A stretch of 64,000 nt of DNA from Podocnemis expansa. Taxonomy: Eukaryota > Chordata > Testudines > Podocnemididae. Location of the stretch: positions 3,179,110 through 3,243,109 of the forward strand of contig ML682088.1 of the NCBI GenBank assembly GCA_007922195.1, given 5' to 3'. Each line of letters starts with the position of its first letter. Position 1 is the stretch's first letter. Of this stretch, positions 22,509 through 34,838 are shown one piece after another. A program made the position numbers and the translations under genes. The notes beneath the pieces are model-generated. The model saw only the letters and a list, made by a program, of their open reading frames with translations. It searched no databases and was not told where the DNA came from.

Positions 22509-22876
22509 GAGTACGTCTACACACTGCAACTGGGAGTCATGATTGCTGCTCATGTAGACATACCTACATAAAACATGGGCTGGTGCAGTTTACTGCTGTT
22601 GTTACTCAAGTTGGCTGATTGAGTTTCCTTAAATCTAGCTAGTTCAGGTCACAGAGCAGTGAAGTCATGTCAGCACAAGCTTCAGCATGGCCTCTGCCCA
22701 CTCTGCAAGCACTGTAAATATCCAAGGTTCTGGGAGGACTCGCAATCTGCACTGAAGTCGATTCTGTCACATCTCCACTGCTGTCAGAACCTGAGCTAGC
22801 TAAATGAAAACTAGCCTGGGTATGACAACTCAAAAGATGTAATCCCACCCTGTGACTTCAGTGCAGACATGTCACA
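22509..22876. mobile_element. MITE with tacgtctacac-type termini
   Basis: The left agtacgtctacacactgcaa and the right ttcagtgcagacatgtc are inverted. Internal tgtagacatacct suggests a further terminal repeat inside. The borders are approximate. Confidence 0.5.
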
Positions 22877-25800
22877 CCTTCGTCAAAAGGTCAGTGGTGT
22901 TGGAACAATTTTCATAAGGAGAAGGGCCTGAAGACAGAGCCCATGCATTTCTGCGGTTATGTTTAAACTAAGGGTGTAGCAAACCCCCAATGCTCCCCAT
23001 TCTGGCACCTGTGCAAGGTGTGGAATCCAAGAAATCAGCATTCCTGCTACCGGCTGCCCCAGATTTGACCCAAAGTCTTCATCTCGCACTGCAAGTGGTG
23101 ACCCTCAGTCAGTCCACTACAGACCTATTGCCAGATTATTTCTCAAGAAAACATGTTCAGCAATTATAATGAAAGATCCTGTAGTAAGTGAAACTTAGTG
23201 ATGGCATTATCTCAGATTCCCCACCTCCATCTCAGCTGCCTGTCTCACTACCACCTACACTTTAAAATCCAGTTTGCACAAATCCTCAGGTCTTTACTGA
23301 GGGCCAGGGCATGTTCTAAGGAGCCACATATGCAACGGGTGCTCAGTGTGCTAATCTTTCCCCTTCCTATAGAAAGGCAGAATTAGCTGCGTCCTTTGCT
23401 GGCACTCAGAGGGCTGTACGCCTGGCCAGGGATCGGTGAATAGGGAAGGATGTGGGATGGACACGGCGATGAGGACCATGAATCTTTTTGCCCTCTCCAG
23501 ACACCCAATGCAAATTGATGGGAGGAGTGCCTACAAGTCAAAGGCTATAAATAAAACTCCCGCTCTGTCCTTGGATTTCCACACCCTCTTGCTTCCCAAG
23601 CCAGGTTCTCGAATCCATTTTTAAAAAAATGTAAATATGCTATATCTACTTGCTCCTTGCTTCTCCATTGCTGCTTGATGCCCTTCAGAACAATCTCAGC
23701 TGACAGGTTCAGTGCTGAGCAGCTCATAGTGCTTCCTGTTCATGTGGGTGGTCTGAGCCACTCAGCCGTGAATCTGACAGCTGAATTTAGTGATACGGAC
23801 TCAGAGCAACAGGCAGGCCAGGGGAGAAGCAGCTTAGGTTTCATTTGTTTCACATTTGTCTTGAATCCCACAGGCAGGGCATAGCTTTCTGCGGAACTGG
23901 CATAATAACAGAGACAATGAGCCATTCTCCTCCCCACATAATCCAGTGCTCTTGCTGGAAACAAATATTTGGAATAGTATGCCGTGCACCTGGGATGCAC
24001 ATTATTGTCTCTTGAAATGTGGTATCCATCCAGTTATCCGTGAATGATTGTGCAGCGAGGCATTCTGCATTATTATTTAAACAGAGGATACCCATTTTAA
24101 GCGAATTCTTAAAGCCTGATGATGCCTCTGTTTATGAATGGATGATTTAGGTCCTGAGTCTGTGAACTTTTCCATGCAGGCAGATCCTTCCACCCGCATG
24201 GAAATCCAATGAAGAAAATGAGGCTACGCTTATGTGCCAAGGTCCATCTTCACATGGGGGCATGCCTTACCATGGCAAAAGGGCCATAATTGATCCTGTG
24301 TGGGTCTGCAACAGGGAACAGAGGGTGCAAAGACCCTTCTTCACCAGCTCACTGGTCTGTTCTAGGTCACCCACAATTGAGATGGGAGCACAAGCACTGC
24401 ATTAATATAAGAAAGGAGAGAGGTTCAAAATGAGGGCAGAGTCATGGCCCCATCCAGCTCTGCAACTGCCAGCATTGCCTAACTGGCATAATGGAGCATG
24501 TGTAGTGCCCTCTGCAGTACAGTTGTGGACCTCCCACTCCAAGACACCTTCCCACAAAATCTTTGCAGGAATTTTCGCTTCCCCTCTGAGGCTTAAAGCT
24601 GCAACCTGGCCTTTAGTGCTGTTACTGATGCCTTATAGCTTCCAACATGACAACATCTATTGCCAGGGGTGCAAGAACAAATATTCAAACAGTAACAAAC
24701 AGTTATTTTGTATTCTATTTGTTGATTATGGATAAAAAGTGATGGCCGTAGGGAAAACTAGCTAACCAAGAAATTCTGGATGTTTATGTGCAGTCAGTTT
24801 TTAGTTATGCCAGACACACTTAAAATATTTACAAGATGAAAAGTTTATATTTTTTCACCCTTTTATAGGTCAAATATTGTTAACAAGAGCTTGCTCGAAC
24901 TTTCAAAACAAAGTTCACCTCTGGATTGAAGCAAAACATGGATCATTTCAGTCCCAAAAGACAATTTTGTGTAAAGTTATGAGTTTGTGAAAACAAAGGA
25001 GAGGGGAGGGAGAGGTCTTAAAATAATGAAGATTGCAACATATGGCCAGTTCCCCAGGTGAGCAAGAGCAGTTCTTGAAAGTTGGGGAAGGGGAGGACAG
25101 CTGGGGAAGGCACCTTTAGGTCCCTTTTGCACCACTTCACAGTCAAAGGACTGTGACACAGTATTGGCTACAAAGAATGATACAATACACCTGCCATTAT
25201 AAACAATAGGTAAAGTATTTATATAAAACATTTCTGACTTATCTAACACATGTTGCATCATCAAATGCATATGTTCAGGTGTTTTTGGTGTAATGGATAG
25301 TCTATCATTTAAGATGAGGAGGGGTTGTCACATACAATATTCAACAAAGATCAGATTTCAGACCACTTGCTGTTCATGTGATGATCTTTGGTTCTCCTCT
25401 GAATGTTTTCCTACCCTGAAGTTTGCACTGTGCTTGATCCCTCTGGGTTCCATTTTTTGATGCTGCAAAGGACTTTGGGGTAGACAGCAATTTCATTTTG
25501 TATCTAGTGTGAATGGTCTGGCCTTTCACTTATTCCCTGAAATCCCACATATTGCTTTCTCTTAGTGTGTCTGTTAATTGATGAAGTTGGATTGTATACC
25601 AGGACTGTATCAATGAGTCATTTGATAATTATTTGCTCACACATCCTCTCGGGCCCTGCCAAGTCATAGAGATGCTTCTCGGAGCTTGTTCCACATGCAC
25701 ATTTAGAATGGAAAAGAGGCCTTTAAAAGCTTTGCTTTGGAATTTTATCATCGTACGCTAATGCATATTCTGGGACAAATTCATCTTTGGTGTCACTGTC

Positions 25801-26749
25801 CTCTCTTAGTAGCAGGATTGATGCTACTGTCTCTGCTGATGGGCAGTAGAGATGAATAAAGTCCAAGGAGAATACCTAAGAGCTAGCTAGGTGCAGGATA
25901 CAAGCTTTCTCCTGGAAGAGCATTACTGTACCTGTAAAACTCTGGCAGACAGAAAGCAAAAAGGTTGCTGGTATTATTCCTGCACCTGTTTGCACAGAGC
26001 AGACACCCAGATCTTCAAACACCAGTTCATGACTGGCATAGCACAGCTTTTGACAACAGAACCATTTTTTCTGAAGTGCAAACTGCACTGTCCATATGCC
26101 ACATGGACCAGATTCTGTTCTAAGTCACGGCTGTGTAACACAGCTGAAAATAATGGACCAGCACGAAGCATTCTTAAAATCTCTAACCAAACCATGAATG
26201 CTCTTCCCATAGAAAATGCTCAGTGCTTTAAGGTATTCATTAGTTACAGATGTCTTTTTGGTTGAGTGAGGAGGCTACTGTGGGCTTGGCTCTTGGCCAT
26301 CAAATATCTGAAGCCCAGTGGTGTCAGTGCAGTAACAGCAGCTGAAGTCATAGAGGCAATAGTGGGCTCACCGAACTATCACTCTGGATCACAGGGTTGT
26401 GTAGTAATATGGAAGCAGTGAATTAACTTATCTGTTAATGCAAATTAGAGCATGCAAACCTTTATGGATTGTGTAAAAAGGTCAGGAATATAGGCCCTGA
26501 ATCTCCTTTCACAGCTTTGACCTCAGTTTAATTGTTCCCACTATACACTGGTGGGAGAAAAGAATCATACCCAAGATCAGAATTCTGTGAGGGCATGTAT
26601 GCCGTAGGACCACAAGCACAAGCAAAGGCATCTGTCTCTCCAATGCGTGTGGGGAGGATACATGGCCATCCTCTCTTCTGTACTGGGGTTGGCAGAGGAG
26701 AAAGGGTGCACGTACTGTTTGGCAGGTAAGATAATGTTGTTTAAAGCAC

Positions 26750-26910
26750 TACCCTGAAAGCCAGGCAACCTGGGATCAATTCTGGGTTCCGCTGTAGATG
26801 CCCTGCATGATCTTGGACAAGTCACTCAAACCCTCAGTTCCTCATCTATAAAATGGGGATACTAATTCTTCTTTCCTTCCACCTTTTGTGTACTTTGTTT
26901 ATTTATAGGA
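26750..26910 (+). mobile_element. MIR-like SINE fragment
   Basis: Typical text: ggatcaattctgggttccg, gatcttggacaagtcactc, ctcatctataaaatggggat. Confidence 0.7.
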
Positions 26911-27090
26911 TAACCTCTCTGGAGCAGGGGTTCCCTCTTACAACATGTGTGTTCTACGCTAAGCCTAATAGGACTGTGATCTCAACTAGGGTCTCCAAGC
27001 ATGACTATAGGAGAAATAATCATATTTTTTGGAGGCCTACTCAGTATTAACACTGCCCATCTCCAGTGGTATTCTGCTGGAGGTGGGAAG

Positions 27091-27300
27091 CAGTGGTTGC
27101 CAACCTTTTGTGGGTTGTGACAAACTTGGCAGCAGGTTGTGACCCTAGATGACACAGTAGCCCATCCCCCACCCCCAGGCCAAATCCAGCCCCCCTCTCC
27201 AGCTGTCTTCTACATACTTACTGCTGTGTGGTGACACAGTAATGTGTCCTGACACAGTGGTGTGGAGCCTCTCTGCTCCCCTGCATCTGCAGACGACTTT
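27091..27300 (+). mobile_element. hAT-like element, left end only
   Basis: cagtggttgccaaccttttg opens like a hAT terminus and is followed by gttgtgacc repeats. No matching right end was found before the exon at 27461. Confidence 0.4.
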
Positions 27301-27460
27301 CCTAAAGCCAAGGTGGCACTTAAAACATGCATTGTCTTTCAGGCTAACATGGCAGTTGCACTACTTTGATGCTACGGCAAACTACAGTTGCTGTTAAAAT
27401 CCACAAAAAATGGGAAAGGGAACGGTTTTAAGAAAACACACACAAGCTCAGAGATCTTAC

Positions 27461-27609
27461 TCATTTCCATGTACTCTGGAGTCAGTCCAGTGAAAGGTTC
27501 CAAATTGTAGTCCAGATCCCATTGCTGTGGGTGCTTTGAGTGACTAGAGTCACTTTCCTTTTTCTCAGTTCGTTCATCCTTCAGCTTCCTGAGCAGCATT
27601 TTTAACTTC
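27461..27609 (-). CDS. ANO2: ANO2 exon F: cytosolic linker between TM6 and TM7, start of TM7
   Basis: The exon is 149 bp: one base, 49 codons, one base. It reads [20 protein letters not shown], then [19 protein letters not shown], and ends GLTPEYMEM. The two glutamates of EYME match the TM7 calcium ligands of ANO1 (E702 and E705). The charged cytosolic stretch is the ANO2-like part. The acceptor is atttcccag and the donor is ATGA|GTAAGA at 27455-27460. It sits alone between an 18.6-kb and an 8.6-kb intron. Confidence 0.97.
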
Positions 27610-30600
27610 CTGGGAAATAAATTGTTCAATTAAATCAACTCTTTTTTACTTTAAATGGCAATTCAGCCACATTCTGGTCTGTAACATTGTCTGTTAAACC
27701 ATCCCATGTCCATCTACTGCAGAATTTCTTGCATCTTCCTCTGAAGCATCTAGCACTGGCCAGCCAGAGACAAGGTGCTGCAGTAGATGGACTGTTTGAT
27801 CCAGCGTGGCAATGCCTATGCTTCTGTGTAAACATGTTGACACAAGCCTAAAACCCATATAACAGAGCAGAAGTCAGGCCCACTACTCTTTAATATGTAT
27901 TTAGATTTAGTCAGACGATAAGGCATCTATCCAAGGCCTCAGGCACATCGGCCGACTATTAAAATGTACAAATAAACACAGTATCTACCGTCTCTCCCTC
28001 TCTATAAAAGAGATAAAAGAAAACCCCGCTCCAGCCACAAATCTTTTGGCACTCATTCAGGTGCTGGCTCCACCCACACACACTCTCCAAGTATGGGAAC
28101 ACAGATGGGCCGTGATATATACTGAAGGTCAAAAGTAAATTTCTAAGTGTTGGTCCCCCTCTGCCAGACACTGCATATCTCTCAAACCAAATGAGCTGGG
28201 GGGGGGCACCTTTGCTGACCTGAACTGTAGCATGGGGAGGGAGAAGGAGTCTCAGGCAGGTAGGCCTTAAGCAATATGATGTACTAAAGGTCAACACTAG
28301 CACCTTAAAATCATGTGGGCAACCAAGAGCAAGTCAGTGAAGATCCCAGAGCACTGGTGTCATGTGTCCACAACAAGATACACCCCAAAACAAATGAGTC
28401 CATATAAATGGCAGTGAAAAGATGGCTTGAACATTGCTTGTGGATGGCAGCAGACATGCCATGATTTACTGCTAAAATGATGTGTTATAAATAATAAGAA
28501 CAATTAGCAATATACCCATTAACATGTTAGGGGATATAAAAATTTGTAATGAAAAGTATAGTGGGTTAAAAGTATAAAATGCCTTTGAACTTGAAGGTTC
28601 TGATGACTTTGATTCTCCACTATATCTGAGCTGTGCTCAGAAGACATGGAGAGAAACAGCTGACCAGAGCCAGTTGCAGCATAGTGAATGATTAAGGAAA
28701 ACAGAATTTGTCCTTCAGAGATGTATTATCCTCTTGACTCACAGACAAATCCATTCTCAAGCCTGTATATAACTAAAGGGAGGACAACAACCAACAACAT
28801 GCAAGTAAAAGAAAAGCATAATTGGGGAGAAAAGTGGCAACAAGTATTTTGAACACAAGAGAATTGATAAGAGAATGAATGATATACCCTGGAACTGGAT
28901 ATAAAGCTGTTTATTTTTAAATTACTGGAATCTGGGGAAAACAGCTCTTAACATCAATCCAGGAAAAGTTTATCATGTGTTTAATGGATTAATTTTTTTT
29001 TTAAATTACCTTTTTGCTGAGAGATTCCTAGAATGCTCTTAAGGGAGTGAGACAGCTAAAAGATGAAAATTTACATAAACCTTGAAAGAAGTATGTCAAA
29101 GGGATCTGTATGGTTGTAACTGAACCTGGGGCATGATTACACAGTCAAAATATAAAGCTTCTTCATAACAGTCTGAGAGTCCCCTAATCTGCTCGCAAAT
29201 GCACCTTTGTGGGTACAAAAGGTGAAAAGAATTTGGCTGACACTGCAGTCACATGCCTTGCTCTTGTGAGATTTTGGCATTTGAAAGCAGAAGAGCTGAT
29301 CTTAAAATATCTCTGCCAACTTACTGTAATGCAAGTAGAAGTCTTACAAAATCTGTTCTTGGGAGATTTTAGCTGCTTCTCACCCAAAAATGGAAAATAA
29401 TCTCCTTCCGATTCTTGATTAGATGTAGAACCTTTTGACTTCTTGTAACAGAGTGCTAGGAACTAACAGTTGGGTCAGCACCCGACTCACTTAAACACCA
29501 ATTAATTTCACCAAGCAGGACTCAACAGAAGCCTAATCAGTGGATTAGAATGGGCTGGGGAAGGAACAATGAAACAAATCAGTCCATTAACACAGACATA
29601 GAAGGTGGCCCAGAAGGGAAAACAGGCAGGCAAGCACAGTAAGGATCCCTGGACAGAAAAGTTGAAACTGTAAATAATATGATGCATGGATGTGGGAATA
29701 GCAAGTACACATGAATTGTGCTGGGGTTTTTAGCAAATTGAGGTCTCCAAGTCTGTGTAGACAGAAAAGAAGACTACACCTCTTACACTCCTTCAGCCCC
29801 AAAATTCAAAGGAGTTTGAGTCTGAGATTCTGATTTTGACCCCTCTCTCATCACAGCTATTACAATAGGCTTGTTTGTTGAGCAATATCTTAAGAAAATG
29901 AAGAGGCACACCATCTACCTTGGAAATATTTAAGTTACCCCTAAATAAGAGTTTTAGTAACACACTATATAAAGGTTTCTCTCTTAACAGAGTGGTGCTA
30001 CCATTAGGCCAGCTTGTGACTCCCTTACTTCTGTGGATAAGCTCTTCATACTGACAGGTTAGGCTATTGACTTTAATTATCCATGCTAGTGATTGCTCAC
30101 GGGTGGCAAAAAGAGTTTCACAGTATGACCCTACCTGAGCAGTGTATAAGGGTTTAATATCTCAATTTAAATGAATCCTCATCTACCTTTATGTCTCAGT
30201 GGAATAATAGGTGGCATTTTCATTTCAGTTTCACTGATAGCTTTGTATTATCTTACAGATGGGAAAATGCCAGGGGAAAATGTAAGAGGAACACATTTTC
30301 TCCACAACTAAGGACAACTAAATACACTAGGGCTAACATCAATCAGTTTGTCTTTCGCAAACACGTACATTAGTTTATAGCAATTCACATATGTATAGCA
30401 TGAGTAAAAATCCAGATTAATTCCAACAAAGTGTTGCCAATAGCTTAACCAGGGGCCCTTCACGATTTCTCTCCCCACCCCTAGCCTCTGATAAACCATT
30501 TAAAACAGATGTGGGTGATTCAGATAGAATCGTGTGAGGCAGGGGTGGATCTATTAATTTATTTTCCAGTTTAAAAGAAAAAGCCTGTTGTCTCAGAAGT

Positions 30601-30868
30601 CTAGCCAAAGGAGGGAGCAATGCTACCTAGAAAACAAGCTCGTATTCTGACAATTTTATTGAAAAAGGGCTATTCTTTATTCCTCAAAAATACAGATTGG
30701 GTCAGGTCCCTAGTGGTTCAAACCTGCAAGCAATCTGGGGATTACACAAATGTAAAGGGAATGCTAGTGTGGTATTGCATCACCAGAACCAGTCCTTTAA
30801 CAGCCTGAGTGCAGGTGCATGCTGGGGACATGGCTCGAGTCCTGAGGTTGCTCTGCATTATTCTTGAG

Positions 30869-31434
30869 CAGGGGTGGCCAAACTTACCATACTCAAGAGC
30901 CACACAAGTTGATTATTAAACCTTCGAGAGCCACACAGAGACATATAACCATATACTTTTACCTACTCCAAAATTACTAAGCTTAAAATTCATTGTGCAC
31001 TGTAATTTTTATCTTAAAAACAGGGCAAATATTGATTCTACTAATGTCAGATTCTAACACTTACTTAAGGTTACCATGAAAACTAGGCCTACCTATACAG
31101 TACAGTAAAAACTTTGCTTCTCCCTCCCGTCCCGACCATGCCACCACTTCTCCCTGCCCTCTCTGACCATGCTGTGCTTCTCCACACCATCCCCGAGGCC
31201 CCAACCATGCTGCCGCTTCCCACTGTCTCTGACCATGCCATGCTTCTCCACACCATCCTGAGTCCCTGACCATGCCACTGCTTCCCCGTCTCTGACCATG
31301 CTGCTCTTCTCTGCACCATCCCCGAGGCCCCCAACCGTACCATGCCACGCTTCTCCCCATTCTGCTCTCTGTGAACCACAATTTTTCTTTGAAGACCCGC
31401 ATGCGGCTCACAAGCCACACTTTGGCCACACCTG
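30869..31434. mobile_element. hAT-like element, 566 bp, with internal minisatellite
   Basis: The ends caggggtggccaaac and tttggccacacctg are inverted. Flanking ttcttgag (30861-30868) and tgctagag (31435-31442) match at 6 of 8, consistent with a worn 8-bp duplication. Inside the ends are the phrases gagccacac and gcggctcacaagcc. Confidence 0.72.
31125..31350. repeat. Minisatellite (gaccatgc...cttctccacaccatcc units)
   Basis: Several units of roughly 30-65 bp repeat gaccatgctgtgcttctcc and cacaccatccccgaggccc with variation. Overlapping open frames with ACGMV-like repeats are by-products. Confidence 0.7.
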
Positions 31435-31993
31435 TGCTAGAGACTGAACCAGCCCTTATCAGCCTCAGGACCAGAGTCCTGTAGAGATCTCATAAGAGCC
31501 AGACCTGTGTACCAGGTGCAGCTGAGGATATGGCCCACTGGGAATAGTGATAATAAAAAGCAGAATGTTCCATTTAGGCAATTTGAATGAGGGTAGGATT
31601 TTTAAGACTCTATAAAAAGGAATTAGTGCACCCTGCCAAGGAAATTTGCTTTCTGTTTGATGTAAACTGATCCATACTAAAGGCAAAACATTGGCTCTTC
31701 AGAAATATTTTTTACGATATTCAAGGGATGTCATCTATGGCCAGTGAGTGTGATTTAGCACTATCCAGAGGTGGGAAAGGAGGAACTGTGGACTCCTTTG
31801 AACCCTTCTTTCAAATCAATGGAGAAATTTAAACAAAACTCCCAGAAGGTCCTTCCAGCACATCAGTGATAAATTTCTCAATGCTATAAAGATTCTCACT
31901 AGGCAGCATTCCAAAGGGGCAGCCACGTCAGTCTAGTTCACTAAAACAAACAAGAAGTCCTGTGGCACTTACAGACTAACAAATTTATTTATT

Positions 31994-32034
31994 GCATGAG
32001 CTTTAGTGGGAGAAAATCCCACTTCGTCAGATGC
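31994..32034 (-). other. Hammerhead-like core with one broken box
   Basis: On the minus strand: GCAT, CTGACGA, hairpin GTGGGA/TCCCAC, then TAAA instead of GAAA, GCTC, ATGC. One base departs from the consensus core. Confidence 0.6.
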
Positions 32035-32199
32035 TTTGAAGGTGCAGGAACTTACAGAATAGGAGGAAATAAATGCAGGCAAGTGTAAGTGATGGGAACA
32101 GGTCATTCTGTATCAGCAAATCAAAACAGTTGTAAAGATTCAAACACTGGGGAACAGCATCCAGAAGAAGATGAGGTCAAATTACAAATTTAGCCTGGA

Positions 32200-33130
32200 A
32201 TGCTCGACACAGGAGATCCACTTTATGGACACTACAGTACAAATTGGGGATGGATACGTAAGTACCATCCTATACTGAAAACCTACTGATCGGTACCTTT
32301 ACCCACATTGCTCGAGTTTTCATCCAAAACACACCATACGATTCACTGTCTACAGCTAAGCCCTAACATATAACTGCATTTGCTCTGATCGCTCAGACAG
32401 AGATGGACACCTTCAGGATCTCCATCAAGCATTCTTTAAACTATAGTATCCAGATGTGGAAGTGAAGAAACTGATTGCAGAGCCAGGTGGTTACCCCAAA
32501 GTCAACTACTACAGGAGAAGCCTAAGAAAGAAAACAACAGAATGCTGCTAGTCATCACCTACAACCCCCAAGTCAAACCTCTACAGCACATTCTCAGGGA
32601 TCTACAGCCTATTCTACAAGACTATCCCTCACTCTATCAAGCCCTGGGGAATACTCCCCTCCTTTACAAAAAACCCCCCCCCCCCCCTTAAACAGATACT
32701 TATCAGCAACTATAGACCTAGGAACAGAACCATTAAAGCAGGCACACACTCCTGCAACAAACCACACTACCACCTTTGCCTACATATCTGCACAAAATAC
32801 ACTATTACTGGACCTAATAAAACCAGTTACTCCATCACAGGCTCATTCACCTGCTCATCCACCAATGTGATTTATGCCATCATGTGCCAGTAAAGCCCCC
32901 CACACCTTATACATTGGACAAACAAAACAATCTCTGCGCAAAAGAATAAATGGGCACAAATCTGACATCAGAAATCAAAGACCTCTAAAACCAGTGCATC
33001 AACATTTCAATCTTCCTGATCACTCCATTAGTGATTTGCCAGTTGTGGTGCTCAGAGAGATGTATACTAGATCAAGGCTTCAAAGAGAAGCTGCAATTTA
33101 TTTGCATATTTGGTTGCATTGCCTCAAGAC
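32200..33130 (+). pseudogene. Degraded PLE RT-endonuclease
   Basis: RT motif remnants near 32215-32300 (KPTDRY) lead into the linker (32480-32620) and the endonuclease. In the final part YIGQTKQSLRKRINGHKSDI and HFNLPDHSISDLPVVVLRE are readable at 32900-33060. A poly-C run at 32673-32686 and several stops and shifts break it. Confidence 0.8.
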
Positions 33131-33372
33131 TTAATAGGGACATTGCATTTTTAGCTCACTACAACAGGTGATTTGACCTCTTCTACCTCTGTGTGCTGTC
33201 CCCCAGTGTTTGAATCTTTACAACTATTTTCATTTGCTATTATAGTGTGACCTGTTCCCATGACTTACAGAATGGGAGGAAACAAATGCAGGGGAGTGTA
33301 AGTTCCCCATCTTCAATGCATCTGCCAAAGTGGGATTTTCTCCTATGAAAGCTTGTGCAATAAATCAATTTA

Positions 33373-33497
33373 GAATAGAATCATAGGGTTGGAAGGGACC
33401 TCATAAGATCATCTAGTCCAGCCCCACAGGGTTTGAACCCAGGACCTCCTGCATGTAAAGCAGATGTGCTAGCCATGACACTAATTGCAGGGAGCGG
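33373..33497 (-). mobile_element. CR1 3' end nested in the PLE
   Basis: agaatcatagggttggaagg and gacctcataagatcatctag are the inverted CR1 3' terminus. It splits the PLE phrase ...caattt / ttaagtgctacagg that is continuous in other copies. Confidence 0.75.
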
Positions 33498-34069
33498 GCT
33501 TTAAGTGCTACAGGATTCCTTTTTTGTTTCAGTTGGCAGTGAACAGTTAAAACCAATTAATGCTACTATTCCATAACTATTTTTGCTACAGTAAGTAATG
33601 TGCTTTAAAAGCCCCTCTTATTTCCATATGCAGAGAAGCCTGAAGAGCACTTGATTATGGTGTGTGATTGTGCTGATAGATAAGAAAGTGGTTAGCCCAT
33701 TTCTGATTTCATACCAGTTTAATACTTGTTGAACACCATCCACTTGAATGGGGATAATTCTGATTTAGAGAAGTGTGAAACCAAGATAGAGCCCACTGAA
33801 AGTACTGGAGTCTGTGTGTGCCTGTACAGTCAGAAAATGGGGGAGTAACAGTCAGTTCTGTGCATGGCATGCTATTGGAAAGCATAGATTAGGATAAGAG
33901 GGTAGGTGTGCTCCAAGTGAGAAGGATGTAAATATGAGTCTGGAGTTTGTATGCTGATTAATGAGTGTTGTAGCCCAAGTATACATAAGATTAAACTTCT
34001 AACTGACAGAAATTGTGCTTGTGGCATTGTACACATGAAAACACAAAATCTTGTGAACTTCACAGCTCC

Positions 34070-34180
34070 ATGACTCAGTTTCTTCATCTTGGAAATTGGG
34101 ATAATTGCACTGACTTCCTTTGTAAAATGCTTTGAGATCTACAGCTGAAAAGTGGTATTTAAGAGGCAGCACTCTTACTG
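34070..34180 (+). mobile_element. MIR-like SINE fragment
   Basis: ctcagtttcttcatcttgg, attgcactgacttcctttg and aaaatgctttgagatctac are the 3' half of a MIR-type SINE. Confidence 0.6.
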
Positions 34181-34568
34181 TTGTTTCAACACTGGTGTGA
34201 GGCTTTTACAATTAAATTTACATGTGCAATTTAATTCTCTAACTGCAGCATTATAGAGTTGTGTCATGAAGTTTAATGGATTTCTGTAGCTTCACTGGGA
34301 ACTCTAAGTAAAATGATACTTGATTTTTTATTAATGTTTACCGAGATTGCACTAAATCCAGTCCTCAGTCACTCAGAACTACTTTTACTTACCTTTCAAT
34401 CTTTTAAATTTACCATCATGGCTGTTTCTCAGTATGAACTCTCCTTGTGCTAAACATGAAGCTTGGAACTTATTTTAATGATCAACTCATTGAAAAAAAG
34501 CCAAACAGATTCTACTCAAGCTTTCCACAAAAATGTACTTTTGTGTTTTACCCAAGCATACGAAATAC

Positions 34569-34668
34569 TAGATCAAACAGAAATGTGTCAGGAAGTTAAA
34601 AGAAGAGAAGAGAGGTATTAGATCAAACAGAAACGTGTCAGGAAGTTAAAAGGAGAGAAGAGAGGGAT
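34569..34668. repeat. Tandem duplication, 2 x 50 bp
   Basis: Unit 34569-34618 repeats at 34619-34668 with about three differences. Each starts tagatcaaacagaaa and ends in an agaga-rich run. Confidence 0.85.
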
Positions 34669-34838
34669 TTGCACTGAATTGACATTGTTAGGGTTATTCT
34701 CCAGCTGTAGCCATAAAAATGAGTTTTGCAGATCTCTGTAGCTATACACATGATTATGCTGTTAAAGCTAAATAAACGCTTTTGGAGTCCTTGTATGATA
34801 CTTATTTTATAATTACAAAAGATCAATGTTTTAAAATC

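Larger units (their letters stand above)
18839..27460 (-). other. ANO2 intron F-G (8.6 kb)
   Basis: It contains a PLE end (19580-19680), two MITEs (21312-21537, 22509-22876), a MIR-like SINE (26750-26910) and a hAT-like left end (27091-27300). In 19690-21300 and 22880-26740 I recognise no gene; short open frames there look random. Confidence 0.85.
31911..33525 (+). mobile_element. PLE copy with RT remnant, endonuclease and inverted ends
   Basis: The left end ccaaaggggcagccacgtca is followed by the terminal repeat and 3'-region text to about 32200. An RT remnant (translation with VQIGDGYV...KPTDRY, one internal stop near 32276) follows, then the linker, and the endonuclease at 32650-33130. 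The inverted right repeat is at 33175-33525. The right repeat is broken by a CR1 piece at 33373-33497 and contains a micro-inversion at 33263-33303. The target-site duplication is not convincing. Confidence 0.8.

Noticed and set aside
27330..27360. Possible PLE end near gctaacatggcagttgc
   Set aside because: Only about 15 bases resemble the terminus; this is too short to support.
31125..31350. CRISPR-like regular repeats
   Set aside because: Units are variable, directly adjacent and without unique spacers, and the genome is vertebrate.
31061..31429. Repetitive protein frame (MVRDG/WSEGLG-like units)
   Set aside because: It is a by-product of the minisatellite in the 30869-31434 hAT element.
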